The position numbers and the translations under genes are program-made. Under the pieces are notes generated by a model. The model made no database searches and was not told the DNA's origin. It saw only the letters and a program-made list of their open reading frames with translations. A stretch of 64,000 bases of DNA, from contig CATNEN010000030.1 in assembly GCA_950097015.1 (NCBI GenBank), positions 2,961,001-3,025,000 of the forward strand. The letters run 5' to 3'. The stretch comes from Macrostomum hystrix (taxonomy: Eukaryota; Platyhelminthes; Macrostomidae). Below are positions 1 to 12,030 of this stretch, piece after piece. Position 1 is the stretch's first letter, and each line of letters opens with the position of its first letter.

Positions 1-168
1 GTGCAATTCAAAGAGGGCATCGCTAGTGCCATGCCACATAGTCTCCTCAGTACTTGCCGTCACTTCGATCAGATCCCTTGAATTCATATTTAGTTCCGTC
101 AGTGCCTGTGCTGGTAGAACTTCATTCAGTGGCACAATCCACGATGGTCTTGGGGGCTGCCCAGTCAT
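1..168 (-). CDS. possible first coding exon of a gene running off the left edge
   Basis: On the minus strand an ATG at 168 opens a frame of 56 codons that reaches the window edge without a stop. An in-frame TGA lies eight codons upstream, so 168 is the first possible start. The predicted protein begins MTGQPPRPSWIVPLNEV and has ordinary mixed composition, unlike the repeat-derived frames elsewhere. I do not recognise the family. It could be a chance open frame; the sequence beyond the left edge would decide. Confidence 0.3.
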   Translation of the reverse strand, partial: MTGQPPRPSWIVPLNEVLPAQALTELNMNSRDLIEVTASTEETMWHGTSDALFELH

Positions 169-2250
169 TTGCAAATCAGAAGAGTCTCAAAGTCTCTAAA
201 ATCCAAACTATAGTTAGGGCTCAATAAAACTCAGCCAAATTTCTGTGCCCCAAACAACTCTACACAGCTACTATGGGCCATAGACAACTCCCATTCGTCA
301 TTCAGCATCATTAGCACCATTTTAAAAGAGGAAAATAATTTCGCAAATGAAAGTAAATTTACGCCAAATAATTATTTAAATAACTTCTAGGGCCTAATAG
401 CTAGAGTTCCACCATAGATGATAGCTATTGATATGGCTTCAGGAAGTTATGGATACTGAGCTTTGGACTCTGGCTTACAGGCTTACAGCAAAGCTTACAG
501 CTTTGGAGTCTATAAGCTTTGGACAAAGCTTATAGCCTATGGATACTGATATAGTAATGGGAACTTTTTCCCATATTTAGTTTCCATGTCTTGAGTTTTC
601 AAATATAGGCCTAGTTTGCACTGAAGTGAGTAAAACAGACAGCAGAGACAATAGAGACCATAAGAAAAGGCAGAAAGAAAAGTTGAGGCAAACAGTTCTA
701 TGCAGCTCACGCAATATATATTATATGTATATACAAACTCAAGCATCTAAATAATGTAAGACTACATGTTTATTGGGATATGTGGTTGGCTCTGATAAGA
801 CAGAGGAAAAATTATATAAATCAAAGATTTCATAGTTTGTGAAGGACTTTTCTGATTGCCTATAATGGAAACCATGGTATTTGGGACTTCTATGTGCATA
901 TGTTGCATACATGCGCAACACCCAGCCAACCTGGCCGAACCGGCCGGGTGAAACAAGGGCCAAGCAAGGTAAGTCGCAAAAACCAATAGACCAAGTGCAA
1001 AAAAATCAAAGGGGGGACCAAGGGACAAAAGGAAAAAGGGAGGCATGAAAGCATGCATTCAGGAAGGCATGAAGAAAAGGAAAAAAAGGAGAGAAAAAGA
1101 GAGCAAATGAGAGCAAACTAAGTCGTAAATAGAGCAATGAAATGAACTAAGTCACAAATGAGAGCAAAAACTAAGTTGCATGGCCGGCTAAGATTTGGGA
1201 GGTTGCGCATGTATGATATGTTTTGTGGTGCAGACTCCTTAGTCCCTAACCTAATGAGGGCTAATATGATTTCATAGAATTTGTGACGGCACAGGTGCAC
1301 ACTGCTATACCATGTGCACCTACATGTATATTTAAATGTATTTTATAATGTGCCATAATGTACATATATTTAAACACACAAGGTGCTTGTACAGAGGCAC
1401 TGGCATTCACTACTAGCATTGCATCTACATGTACTTGTACATGTAAATGTAGTACAAGATATAAATCTATAAGGAACACAAGACGTTAGTGTAGGGGCAC
1501 AAGGGCGCACTGTTTGTTATACATCTACATACTTACGACAACTTTATGCACACAAGGCACGGCCGCGCAGACAGGAATTTCGTTCTGCGCAGCCATGCAG
1601 GCAATTTTTCACAAGCGCCGCCGGACGCTGTCCGCAAAAACCCCTATTGGCTCCAATAGGGACTATGGGAAAATGTAGGAGATAGGGATATTGATATAGA
1701 TACAGTACAACAAAATTTTGGTTATGTTGGAACTTTACTTAATAACATAGATATTTATTTTAAAAAAAGCTGCTTAAAATGTAATTTCTGTTAATTTCTG
1801 TTTCCTTTGTCCCAGACATAATCTCTTTCATTGGTAAAAGGTATTGGCAAACACTGATAGCAGACAAAAATGGCTCTTTAGCAGCAGAGAACTTATGTTC
1901 TCCAAAGTTCTCCAGCAACATTGAACCTATGTATGCTCCCTTTAGCAGCAAACTAATGTTCTTTTTAAAATAAAAAATTCCTTACAAATTAGCAGTCAAC
2001 AATTGCTCCCTAAGCAAGCAACCAATATTCCCACCAGCAGGCTTCCCAAGTAAGTGCACATTGCGGCTTACCAATGCCCTCTTTACTAGCCTGGGTACAG
2101 TAATAAATTTACAGTAGTAAAATCATTTTATGTTAAAAAATATTGCAAGTAATATTTTATACAGAATAAGTAAAGTTGATAGATTTGTACATTTTGTTTC
2201 CTCTTCTGTCTCACAATTTTAAATTGGATTTACACACATGCATACACAGT
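169..2250. other. intergenic, no gene recognised
   Basis: AT-rich non-coding DNA with short low-complexity stretches: runs of GAGAGCAAA near 1085-1165 and a GC-rich patch at 1555-1660. Short open frames here have no codon bias and no recognisable domain. Confidence 0.5.
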
Positions 2251-2260
2251 ACCCCTCAGT

Positions 2261-2589
2261 AATAATAATAATTGATTACACCTGTCCAATTGGGCCAGAT
2301 GTGCAGCTGACAGCACAGCAGCAGCTATTGCGCAGTGCATCTGAAGGCTGCGTATGGCTGGCTGATCAGTCCATGGACTGGGGGGACGCCACACCCACCC
2401 TCAATTACCCCATTTAATGCTGGTACCCATTTAACAGCTGGGTGAACTGAAGCAATGCAGAGTTAAGTGTCTTGCCAAAGGACACAAATTGTTCCAGTGG
2501 AGTCAGGAATCGAACCCCCGACCTTCAAGTCGTGAGTCCGACGCTCTAACCACAAGGCTACAACCTTCTGTTTCCCTGTCAGGGGAAAC
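2261..2589 (-). mobile_element. tRNA-derived SINE, family A, with 10-bp target-site duplication
   Basis: Read on the minus strand, the element has a pol III A box (TAGCCTTGTGG, complement of 2550-2560) and B box (GGTTCGATTCC, complement of 2506-2516). A tRNA-unrelated body follows, containing the palindrome CAGTCCATGGACTG, and then a short ATT-rich tail (2261-2272). It is flanked by direct copies of ACCCCTCAGT at 2251-2260 and 2590-2599, a target-site duplication. Its 5' end carries a small inverted repeat, TGTTTCCC/GGGAAACA. Related copies lie at 21.6, 29.3 and 56.6 kb. Confidence 0.82.
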
Positions 2590-2599
2590 ACCCCTCAGT

Positions 2600-3609
2600 G
2601 TTTACCTAATTCTCTCTATTCTATTAAATAATTACTCGGACTAAAAATGTGTGAACAGATATTTCAAGATTGTAAAATAAAAGCACAATTAGAGGACTTC
2701 AAAATTTAGTTTTTAACATTAAAGACCATGCATAACTAGATCACTAGATCAGATAAAATCAGATTATTTGTTTTACCAAAGTGGACAGTTACAAATTCCT
2801 GACAGAACAAGTAAAAATAAAAGAATAAATAAAGACCTTTTTTGAGTTACAAAAGGCCAAGTAAGATAAGAACTTCGAAAACACAATGTATCCACAAACT
2901 ATTGTCTAGCTATTTACTTTTTTGCTCACTTACGACTGTTACTGTGAGTCATTATTCATATTACCAAAGCAGTTGTTACCAAAGTGGATTTTCTTGGTAA
3001 GGAATCAGGTCTATACGATTTATAAATTATGCAGTCTACTTCATAATAATGACTACAGTGATAACTATCTATAACAATCTATAACTTATCAATCATAAAC
3101 TATTTAGACAATTTAACTAATTGGTTTAACCAATTTTAAGCAATAGGCTATGTATAATATGTTGGCAAACCACCTGACTATGAATCCTTTGTTTAACTTC
3201 TGGGACACCAGCAATCTGGAGGCCAATGCAAGGCCCATCAAAGGAATTTGAGTCTATTGCTATGTCAAGTCCCATGCAACATATGGGATGAGTTATAGAC
3301 TTTCAAAACGTACATATTTTTAATCAGTATTTATTCAAGATTTAAATGATACACACACATAATTTTGCAGTAGCCTAAAGGTGGACAGCCAGCAAATCAT
3401 TGCCATGCTATCTGAAATCAGTGACACTAGTTAATGTAGGGTGATGTCTGTGTTTTATTTGGGATGAAAGATTCTAATTGTTTTGTAGCTGTCTCTCAAA
3501 TTTAGGGTCCTGGGTTCGAACTAAAACATTAGAAAATTAGGTTGGACATGAATTTATTTGACTGCGAATAATTGTACTTGTCCATACACAATGCTGCAGC
3601 AACCCAACC
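2600..3609. other. AT-rich upstream region of the cullin gene
   Basis: No gene seen. The last bases before the cullin ATG read TGCTGCAG then CAACCCAACC, which looks like a 3' splice acceptor 10 nt before the start codon (acceptor AG at about 3599-3600). This could be a cis- or trans-splice site. No TATA-type promoter can be called. Confidence 0.4.
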
Positions 3610-6600
3610 ATGTGCACACTGAAGCCACGTCAAGTTGACTTTGACTCGGCCTGGCGCCAGCTAGTTGGCACCGTTAACCGAGTGCTGCAATGCCAGGACG
3701 TTGCCAAGGAGACCTGGACAGACACATTCTCTACCATATACAGCCTGTGTGTGGCCTCTCCCGAGCCCTACTGCGGCAGCCTGTACTCGCATGTGAACAG
3801 CTTCCTGCAGCAGCACTGCCAGACTGTGTTAAACTGCCTAGAACAGGTGCCAGACGATCAGCTGTTGGCCGAGTATCATCGCAGTTGGCGCACCTACAAT
3901 GACGGCTCGCGCTACCTGCACCAGCTGTTTCGCTATCTGAATGTGCACCACGTGCAGAAGAAGCAGCCAAGCGATGCCGACCTGTGCTACGGCGGCATGA
4001 CGCGCAGCGCCGATGCGCACACCCTGGAGGTGTTCGAACTGGCAATGGACATCTGGTACCGGATGCTGCAGCAACTGGCGCCCCGCCTCTGCCCATTGGT
4101 GCTAGCCCAGATTGAGCTGAATCGGCGCGGCCTAGTCATTGACTCTGGCCGCTTGAGCAGCATTGTCCAGTCCTTTGTTGACGTAGTGCACTGGGACCGG
4201 AAGCGCTGTCTTACATTCTATACTCAACAGATTGAGCAGCCGCTGTTGATCCAGACGGCTGATTTCTACGCATCCGAAGGCGCCGCCCTATTTGCCAACC
4301 ATCCGGTCCATCAATACATCAAGCTGGTGCTGCAGCTACTGCGCGAGGATGGAGACAGAATGCAAACACTGCTGCACCAAACCTCATTGCAGAAGGTGCG
4401 AGTGGAAGCGGAGAAAAAGTGAGTCCTGACTATTATGAACCTGAGTATCACTAGCTCAAGAGTAAAGCGAGATTATTGAAATGAACTATTAAGTTATCAC
4501 TGGCTAAAGAACAAAATATTATCATTGACTTTGAGTATCACTGACCCAAGACTAGCGGGGAGGTCATTGATATGAGTATCACTGACCCAAGACTAGCGGG
4601 GAGGTCATTGATATGAGTATCACTGACCCAAGACTAGCGGGGAGGTCATTGATATGAGTATCACTGACCCAAGACTAGCGGGGAGGTCATTGAAATGAGT
4701 ATCACTGACCCAAGACTAGCGGGAGGTCATTGATCTGGGTATCACTGACCCAAAAGTATAGGCGGATCGTTGACCTGAGCAAACCTGTCACTCTGCCCTC
4801 CGTCAGGCTCGTCGAGAACTTCCTCGGCCAGCTAAACCAGGCGGCTCGCGGCTTCGTTGAGCATGAAGAATCCGAGAACCTGGCCAACCTGTACCAGCTG
4901 ATCCGGTCGCTGCCAGACGGCCAGACTGAGCTGCGTCGCCTGTTCGAGTCGCACATCTGCTCAACCGGCGAGCAGGCTCTGGCCTCCGTTGGCGCCTCTG
5001 AGCCGGCTGCAGCGGCCCAAGAATTCGTTGACGGCCTGCGTCGGCTGCACGAGAAATTCAAAGTCTGGGTGCGAGGCACTTTTAGCGAGGACGAGCAGTT
5101 TGACCGATCGCTGAACCTGGCTCTGTCGCGTGTTGTTAACCAGCTTGACGCTTCGGGTAAATATTTTCCTCCAGACACTTAAGGGCACGTTAAGGAGTAA
5201 CAATAATTTTTCTTTTTCTTGGATGAGATAATATACATTGGTGATACAATAAAACCCTCCCTCGTTTTAGGACACTTATTTCATGGGCGAGATTTAGGGG
5301 TTGCTGTCTCATGGGCGAGATTTAGAGGTTGCTGTCTTAAGATTGAGATTTAGGGGTTGCTGTCTCATGGGCGAGATTTAGGGGTTGCTGTCTCATGGGC
5401 GAGATTTAGGGGTTGCTGTCTTAAGGGTGAGATTTAGGGTTTGCTGTCTTAAGGGTAAGATTTAGGGGTTGCTGTCTCAAGGGTGAGATTTAGGGTTTGC
5501 TGTCTTAAGGGTGAGATTTAGGGTTTCCTGTCTTAAGGGTGAGATTTAGGGGTTGCTGTCTCATGGGCGAGATTTAGGGGTTGCTGTCTCATGGGCGAGA
5601 TTTAGGGGTTGCTGTCTCATGGGCGAGATTTAGGGGTTGCTGTCTCATGGGCGAGATTTAGGGGTTGCTGTCTCATGGGCGAGATTTAGGGGTTGCTGTC
5701 TTAAGGGTGAGATTTAGGGTTTGCTGTCTTAAGGGTAAGATTTAGGGGTTGCTGTCTCATGGGTGAGATTTAGGGGCTGCTGTCTCATGGGCGAGATTTA
5801 GGGGCTGCTGTCTCACGGGCGAGATTTAGGGGTTGCTGTCTAGTTTAAAAAATAAAAAACACGTGGATGGCGGTGTGCTAGGGTGGGGTGTGAGATGGCG
5901 TGTTTTTTTAATTGTGATAATAGGTTTTTTGAGGAGGTATTTTTTAGGATGCTAATTTATAAAGGCCTTAGATTTGGAGCAGTAATTATATATACTACTG
6001 AGATTTAAGGACTGTCCTCTCATGGGTAAGATTTAAGGACTGTCCTCTCATGGGTAAGATTTAAGGACTTTAATCTCATGGGTGAGATTTAAGTACTGTC
6101 CTCTCATGGGTGAGATTTAAGGACTGTCCTCTCATGGGTAAGATTTAAGGACTGTCCTCTCATGGGTGAGATTTAAGGACTGTCCTCTCATGGGTGAGAT
6201 TTAAGGACTGTCCTCTCATGGGTGAGATTTAAGGACTGTCCTCTCATGGGTGAGATTTAAGGACTGTCCTCTCATGGGTAAGATTTAAGGACTTTAATCT
6301 CATGGGTAAGATTTAAGGACTGTACTCTTGTGGGTGAGATTTCGCACTGTTATCTTATAGGTAAAATTGGAGGGCTGTAATGAGGCACGAGATTAGCAAG
6401 GCAAAGCAATTTCAAACCCATCCAATAAAACATGGCATCGCAGGCAAGAAGCAGTGCAAATCGCCCGAGCTGCTGGCCCGCTACGTTGACGCCATGCTGC
6501 GCAAGTCTTCGAAAACGGTTAGCGAAAGCGAGCTCGACGAGAAGCTCAGCCAGTGCATCGGCATCTTCAAATACGTTGAAGACAAAGACATATTCCAGCG

Positions 6601-9598
6601 GCATTACCAGCGCATGCTGTCTAAGCGCCTGATCCTGGGCATCTCTCACTCGCCAGAGGCTGAGGAGGGCATGATCGCTAAACTCAAGTCCGCCTGCGGC
6701 TACGAGTTCACGTCGAAATTTCAGCGCATGTTTCACGACGTCCGGCTGTCCGAGTCTCAGTCGGATGACTTCGCCAAGACTAACAGCCGCTCTGAGCTGG
6801 GCATCTCGCTGCACGTTTTCGTGCTCACCCAGGGCGCCTGGCCGCTGCAGGCCTCCTCTGTGCCGTTCCCAAGGCTGCCAGGCCCGCTGGAACGCGGAGT
6901 TACTTTGTTTCAGCAGTACTACACTAACAAGTTCCAGGTGATTTGGGATAATTTGTATGACCTGTGATAAATTATGTACCTTTGGGTAAAATATTTAACT
7001 TTGGATGAATTATGAAATTTCGGTAAAATATGTTATTTCAGTAAATTATGTAATTTCAGTAAATTATGTAATTTCAGTGAATATGTAATTTCAGTAAATT
7101 ATGTAATATTACTTTGGGTTAAGTATATTAAGTATATATATTATTATAATATAATGTTATTTTTGTGTTAAGTTTGTAAATTGCGGATGAAATGTTTAAT
7201 TTTGCTACACTTTATAGAATTTGGGACAAATAATGTCTTTTGGGAAAATTGTCCAAATTTAGATATAATTAATTGTTTGTAAGAAATATTGTAGCTAATG
7301 AAATTTCATGCAGTTTAAAATATGATATAAGGTTGGGATAAGTTTGCCATTGTGTAATAAAATTGCAGCTTAAACTAAGCATTCCTCCTCATATTGCAGG
7401 GCCGCCGACTAACCTGGCTGCACCTGCATGGCACAGCCGAGATGAAGCTGAAATTTAATCGCACCTACAATGCCACAGTCGGCGCCGCTCAGGCCATCTT
7501 GCTGTTGCAGTTCAACGACCTGCCGGCTGACCGTGCGCTGTCGTTGGCCGATCTGGCCAACGCTGTCGGCATCGGCGAGGCCGACCTTCAGCGCTGCCTC
7601 GGCCCCCTAGTCGACTGCGGCCTTTTGCTAGCCGAGAACAATGGCCAGCAGCTGCGAATCAACCACGAGTTTCACAGCAAACGGCCCCGCCTTAGGGTGC
7701 TGCCAACGCCAGCGAAGGAGGCCGAGAAGGAGCAAGAGCGAGTGGCTTCGCAGATTATGGAGGATAGGAAATTCTACCTGCAGGCGGCCATTGTGCGCAT
7801 CATGAAGGAAAGAAAGCGGCTTAACTTTAACAGCCTCACTCAGCTGGTAGGTTGCTCAATCATTTCTGATACGAGGCTATTACAGTCATCAATATGGGAT
7901 CACTACAATCCTTAATGTTGGATCACTAAAATCCTCAATATGGGATCACTACAATCCTCAATATGGGATCACTACAATCCTCAATATGGGATCACTACAA
8001 TCCTCAATATGGGATCACTACAATCCTCAATATGGGATCACTACAATCCTCAATATGGGATCACTACAATCCTCAATATGGGATCACTACAATCCTCAAT
8101 ATGGGATCACTACAATCCTCAATATGGGATCACTACAATCCTCAATATGGGATCACTACAATACTCAATATGGGATCACTACAATCCTCAATATGGGATC
8201 ACTACAATCCTCAATATGGGATCACTACAATCCTCAATATGGGATCACTACAATCCTCAATATGGGATCACTACAATCCTCAATATGGGATCACTACAAT
8301 CCTCAATATGGGATCACTACAATCCTCAATATGGGATCACTACAATCCTCAATGTGGGATCACTACAATACTCAATATGGGATCACTACAATACTCAATA
8401 TGGGATCACTACAATCCTCAATATGGGATCACTACAATCCTCAATATGGGATCACTAGAATACTCAATATGGGATCACTACAATCCTCAATATGGGATCA
8501 CTACAATACTCAATATGGGATCACTACAATACTCAATGTGGGATCACTACAATACTCAATATGGGATCACTACAATACTCAATGTGGGATCACTACAATC
8601 CTCAATATGGGATCACTACAATCCTCAATATGGGATCACTACAATCCTCAATATGGGATCACTACAATCCTCAATATGGGATCACTACAATCCTCAATAT
8701 GGGATCACTACAATCCTCAATATGGGATCACTACAATCCTCAATATGGGATCACTACAATCCTCAATATGGGATCACTACAATCCTCAATATGGGATCAC
8801 TACAATCCTCAATATGGGATCACTACAATCCTCAATATGGGATCACTACAATACTCAATATGGGATCACTACAATCCTCAATATGGGATCACTACAATCC
8901 TCAATATGGGATCACTACAATACTCAATATGGGATCACTACAATCCTCAGTATGGGATCACTACAATACTCAATATGGGATCACTACAATCCTCAATATG
9001 GGATCACTACAATCCTCAATATGGGATCACTAGAATACTCAATATGGGATCACTACAATACTCAATGTGGGATCACTACAATATTCAATGTGGGATCACT
9101 ACAATCCTCAATATGGGATCACTACAATCCTCAATATGGGATCACTACAATCCTCAATGTGGGATTACTATAATCCTCAATGTGGGATTACTACATCGGA
9201 TTAGTACTATCATCAATATTGGATTATTACGATCTTAAATGAAGGATTATAAAAGTCCCCTAGGTTCGAATTGTAAAAATATTGAATAAGAGACAAATAC
9301 AATACTCAATGGGGGATTATTAGAATCGTCAGTTTGGGATAATCACAATCCTAGAAATTTGGATTATCACAACCTTTGCGTTGGGATATTTGCAATCCTG
9401 AAAATAAGATTTCTAAAGCTTTAAATAATGTGATTACTGAGTCAGCCTTCGATCCCTCATCCGCAGGTGCTGGAGCAGACAACGCCCAGATTCAGACCAG
9501 AAGTGAAGATGATCAAGACTTGCATAGAGAGCCTCATAGAAAAGGAATATTTGACCAGATCGCAGGTCAAACTGGACGAGATCAGCTACAATGGCTGA
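3610..9598 (+). CDS. cul2: cullin-2, scaffold of an Elongin B/C ubiquitin ligase
   Basis: Exons 3610-4418, 4762-5156, 6444-6937, 7400-7846 and 9467-9598 join in frame with GT-AG introns to give 758 aa, the usual CUL2 length (about 745). The N-terminus (LKPRQVDFDSAW, then TWTDTFSTIYSLCVASPEP) is typical of CUL2, the arm that holds Elongin C and VHL/BC-box receptors. The C-terminal half carries the RBX1-binding cullin homology domain (KSPELLARY, DIFQRHYQRMLSKRLI, CGYEFTSKFQRM, GAWPL). The neddylation site IVRIMK falls near residue 702. The last exon encodes the winged-helix end (RFRPEVKMIKTCIESLIEKEY), closest to CUL2 among cullins. The final residues are YNG, where cullins usually end Y-x-A. 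Introns 1, 2 and 4 are largely tandem repeats. Start chosen as the first ATG, in the position expected for the family. Confidence 0.95.
4532..4755. repeat. 41-bp minisatellite in cul2 intron 1
   Basis: About five units with a period of 41, each containing ATCACTGACCCAAGACTAGC and GGAGGTCATTG. The last degenerate unit (ATCACTGACCCAAAAGTATAG) supplies the bases just before exon 2, so a repeat copy now forms the branch-point and acceptor region. Confidence 0.9.
5278..5842. repeat. 28-bp minisatellite in cul2 intron 2, first array
   Basis: About 20 units with a period of 28, containing GGGCGAGATTTAGGGG and TTGCTGTCTCA. Variants with GGGTGAG or GGGTAAG are interspersed. Confidence 0.92.
5998..6356. 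repeat. 28-bp minisatellite in cul2 intron 2, second array
   Basis: About 12 units with a period of 28, containing TGGGTGAGATTTAAGGACTG and TCCTCTCA. The period and the GGGTGAGATTTA core match the array at 5278-5842, so the two are sister arrays separated by about 155 bp of non-repeat DNA. Confidence 0.92.
7030..7110. repeat. short 18-bp repeat in cul2 intron 3
   Basis: Four to five copies of ATGTAATTTCAGTAAATT, slightly degenerate, in an AT-rich intron. Confidence 0.75.
7889..9195. repeat. 23-bp minisatellite in cul2 intron 4
   Basis: Roughly 57 units with a period of 23, each containing ATGGGATCACTACAATCCTC. Because 23 is not a multiple of 3 and the unit lacks stops, all three forward frames stay open and encode the same 23-residue repeat. 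These frames are by-products of the repeat. Units degenerate towards 9200-9400. Confidence 0.95.
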
Positions 9599-10250
9599 CA
9601 GCCCGGCCTAGCAACAGTTGGTTTAATAGTGCAGAGATCTGTTATACCAACTTGCTTCAATCTGCCACCTGGCCTCATCTTCATTGATTACGCTTTGTAC
9701 ATTGTATGAGAGATGTTGAGTATATTTCATACGCAAATGCTATGCTTATGCTTAAGGTAGATTCACTCTGTCAAGTCTTTGTTAGGGTACTAGCTGTAGT
9801 CGTATATTAAAATCAAACGAGTTTTATCATAAGAAATCATTAAAGATTAATTTATTTTCTACTATGAGTAGTACTTTTAGGATTAGTATCATTGGCCAGA
9901 ATTTAGGAGTCACCGTTGATTTTCCATCAACTATAGGCCGGCTAGATAATGTTTCTAAATTTTAAATGAATTATGCCAGGCATTGCTTATAACAAATGGC
10001 ACTAATGTTGCTAACGAGAGCATTAAACTGTATTCACCTTTTTATGTCACTATTATTATTATCCATGCAAAATAGAATTGACTACGAACAGCCATTTAAA
10101 GAATAATATCTATGCCCCGAGTTTTTCCATTTCCATTTGTTTACTACCGTTTGTTACTTCTAGCTTAGTTCTGTGAGTAGTACGTAAGCGAAAACTTAGG
10201 AACTCATGCATGCTACCAGTTCGGTATTTTGTTTGCTTTTTTGGCGTTTT
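9599..10250. other. cul2 3' flank
   Basis: Non-coding AT-rich DNA containing the putative cul2 3' UTR. No other gene seen. Confidence 0.5.
9839..9844 (+). promoter_or_regulatory. candidate poly(A) signal for cul2
   Basis: ATTAAA about 240 nt after the cul2 stop codon. This is the common variant of the polyadenylation hexamer; no transcript end can be seen here. Confidence 0.4.
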
Positions 10251-10254
10251 TATG

Positions 10255-12030
10255 CTCTGTCTGCCTCTTCCGGGTGTGTCTCTTCCGGGTGTGTCTCTTC
10301 CGGGTGCGTCTCTTCCGGGTGTGTCTCTTCCGGGTGAGTCTCTTCCGGGTGAGTCTCTTCCGGGTGTGTCTCTTCCGGGTGAGTCTCTTCCGGGTGAGTC
10401 TCTTCCGGGTGTGTCTCTTGCAGGTGTGTCTCTTCCGGGTGAGTCTCTTCCGGGTGAGTCTCTTCCGGGTGTGTCTCTTTCAGGTGTGTCTCTTCCATGT
10501 GTGTCTTCTCCAGGTGTGACTCTTGCAGGTGTGTCTCTTCCGGGAATGTGTCACTTCCAGGTGTCTCTCTCTTTTCCGTGTGTGTCTCTTCCGGGTGTCT
10601 GTCACTTCCAGGTGTCGCTCTCTTTTCCGTGTGTGTCTCTTCCGGGTGTGTCTCTTCCGGGTGAGTCTCTTCCGGGTGAGTCTCTTCCGGGTGAGTCTCT
10701 TCCGGGTGTGTCTCTTCCGGGTGAGTCTCTTCCGGGTGTGTATCTTCCAGGTGTGTCTCTTTCAAGTGTGTCTCTTCTAGTTGTGTCTCATCCGGGTATC
10801 TGTCACTTCCAGGTGTCGCTCTCTTTTCCGTTTGTCTCTTCCAGGTGTGTCTCTTCCGGGTGTGTCTCTTCCAGGTGTGTCTCTTCCGGGTGAGTCTCTT
10901 CCGGGTGTGTCTCTTCCGGGTGAGTCTCTTCCGGGTGAGTCTCTTCCGGGTGTGTCTCTTGCAGGTGTGTCTCTTCCGGGTGAGTCTCTTCCGGGTGAGT
11001 CTCTTCCGGGTGTGTCTCTTTCAGGTGTGTCTCTTCCATGTGTGTCTTCTCCAGGTGTGACTCTTGCAGGTGTGTCTCTTCCGGGAATGTGTCACTTCCA
11101 GGTGTCTCTCTCTTTTCCGTGTGTGTCTCTTCCGGGTGTCTGTCACTTCCAGGTGTCGCTCTCTTTTCCGTGTATGTCTCTTCCGGGTGTGTCTCTTCCG
11201 GGTGAGTCTCTTCCGGGTGAGTCTCTTCCGGGTGAGTCTCTTCCGGGTGTGTCTCTTCCGGGTGAGTCTCTTCCGGGTGTGTATCTTCCAGGTGTGTCTC
11301 TTTCAAGTGTGTCTATTCTAGTTGTGTCTCATCCGGGTATCTGTCACTTCCAGGTGTCGCTCTCTTTTCCGTTTGTCTCTTCCAGGTGTGTCTCTTCCGG
11401 GTGTGTCTCTTTAAGGTGTGTCTCTTCCAGGTGTGTCTCTTCCGGATGTGTCTCTTGCAGGTGTGTCTCTTCCAGTTGTGTCTCATCCGGGTATCTGTCA
11501 CTTCCAGGTGTCGCTCTCTTTTCCGTGTGTCTCTTCCGGGTGTGTCTCTTCCAGGTGTGTCTCTTCCATTTGTCTGTCTCTTCCAGGTGTGACTCTTCCA
11601 GGTGTGTCTCTTCCATTTGCCTGTCTCTTCTAGGTGTGACTCTTCCAGGTGTGTCTCTTCCATTTGTCTGTCTCTTCCAGGTGTCTGTATCTTCTATGTG
11701 TGTCTCTTCCAGGTGTGTCACTTCCAGATGTCTCTCTCTTTTCCGTGTGTGTCTCTTCCGGGTGTGTCTCTTCCGGGTGTGTATCTTCCAGGTGTGTCTC
11801 TTCCAGGTGTCTGTCTCTTCCGGGTATATCTCTTCCAGGTGTGACTCTTCCAGGTGTGTCTCTTCCATTTGTCTGTCTCTTCCAGGTGTCTGTATCTTCT
11901 ATGTGTGTCTCTTACAGGTGTGTCTCGTCCATGTGTGTCTCTTCCAGGTGTGTGTCTTCCAGGTGTCTGTCTCTTCCGGTTGTCTGTCTCTTCCAGGTGT
12001 CTGTTTTTACCGTTTTTACACCTCTTATTT
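10255..12030. repeat. 15-bp satellite with a 541-bp higher-order period
   Basis: Units of about 15 bp (TCTTCCGGGTGTGTC and variants with GCAGGT, CCAGGT or GAGTC). A whole block recurs 541 bp later: features at 10523 and 10765 reappear at 11064 and 11306 almost unchanged. The forward strand reads as LPGVS repeats and the reverse as ETHPE repeats, with frame changes along the array. I treat it as satellite DNA, not a gene. Confidence 0.9.

Noticed and set aside
739-1058. Short minus-strand frames near 0.7-1.5 kb
   Set aside because: Low-complexity, no splice context, no domain.
7940-9238. Four overlapping frames encoding GSLQSSIWDHYN repeats
   Set aside because: Same peptide in every frame of a 23-bp array lying inside the cul2 intron; real exons join cleanly around it.
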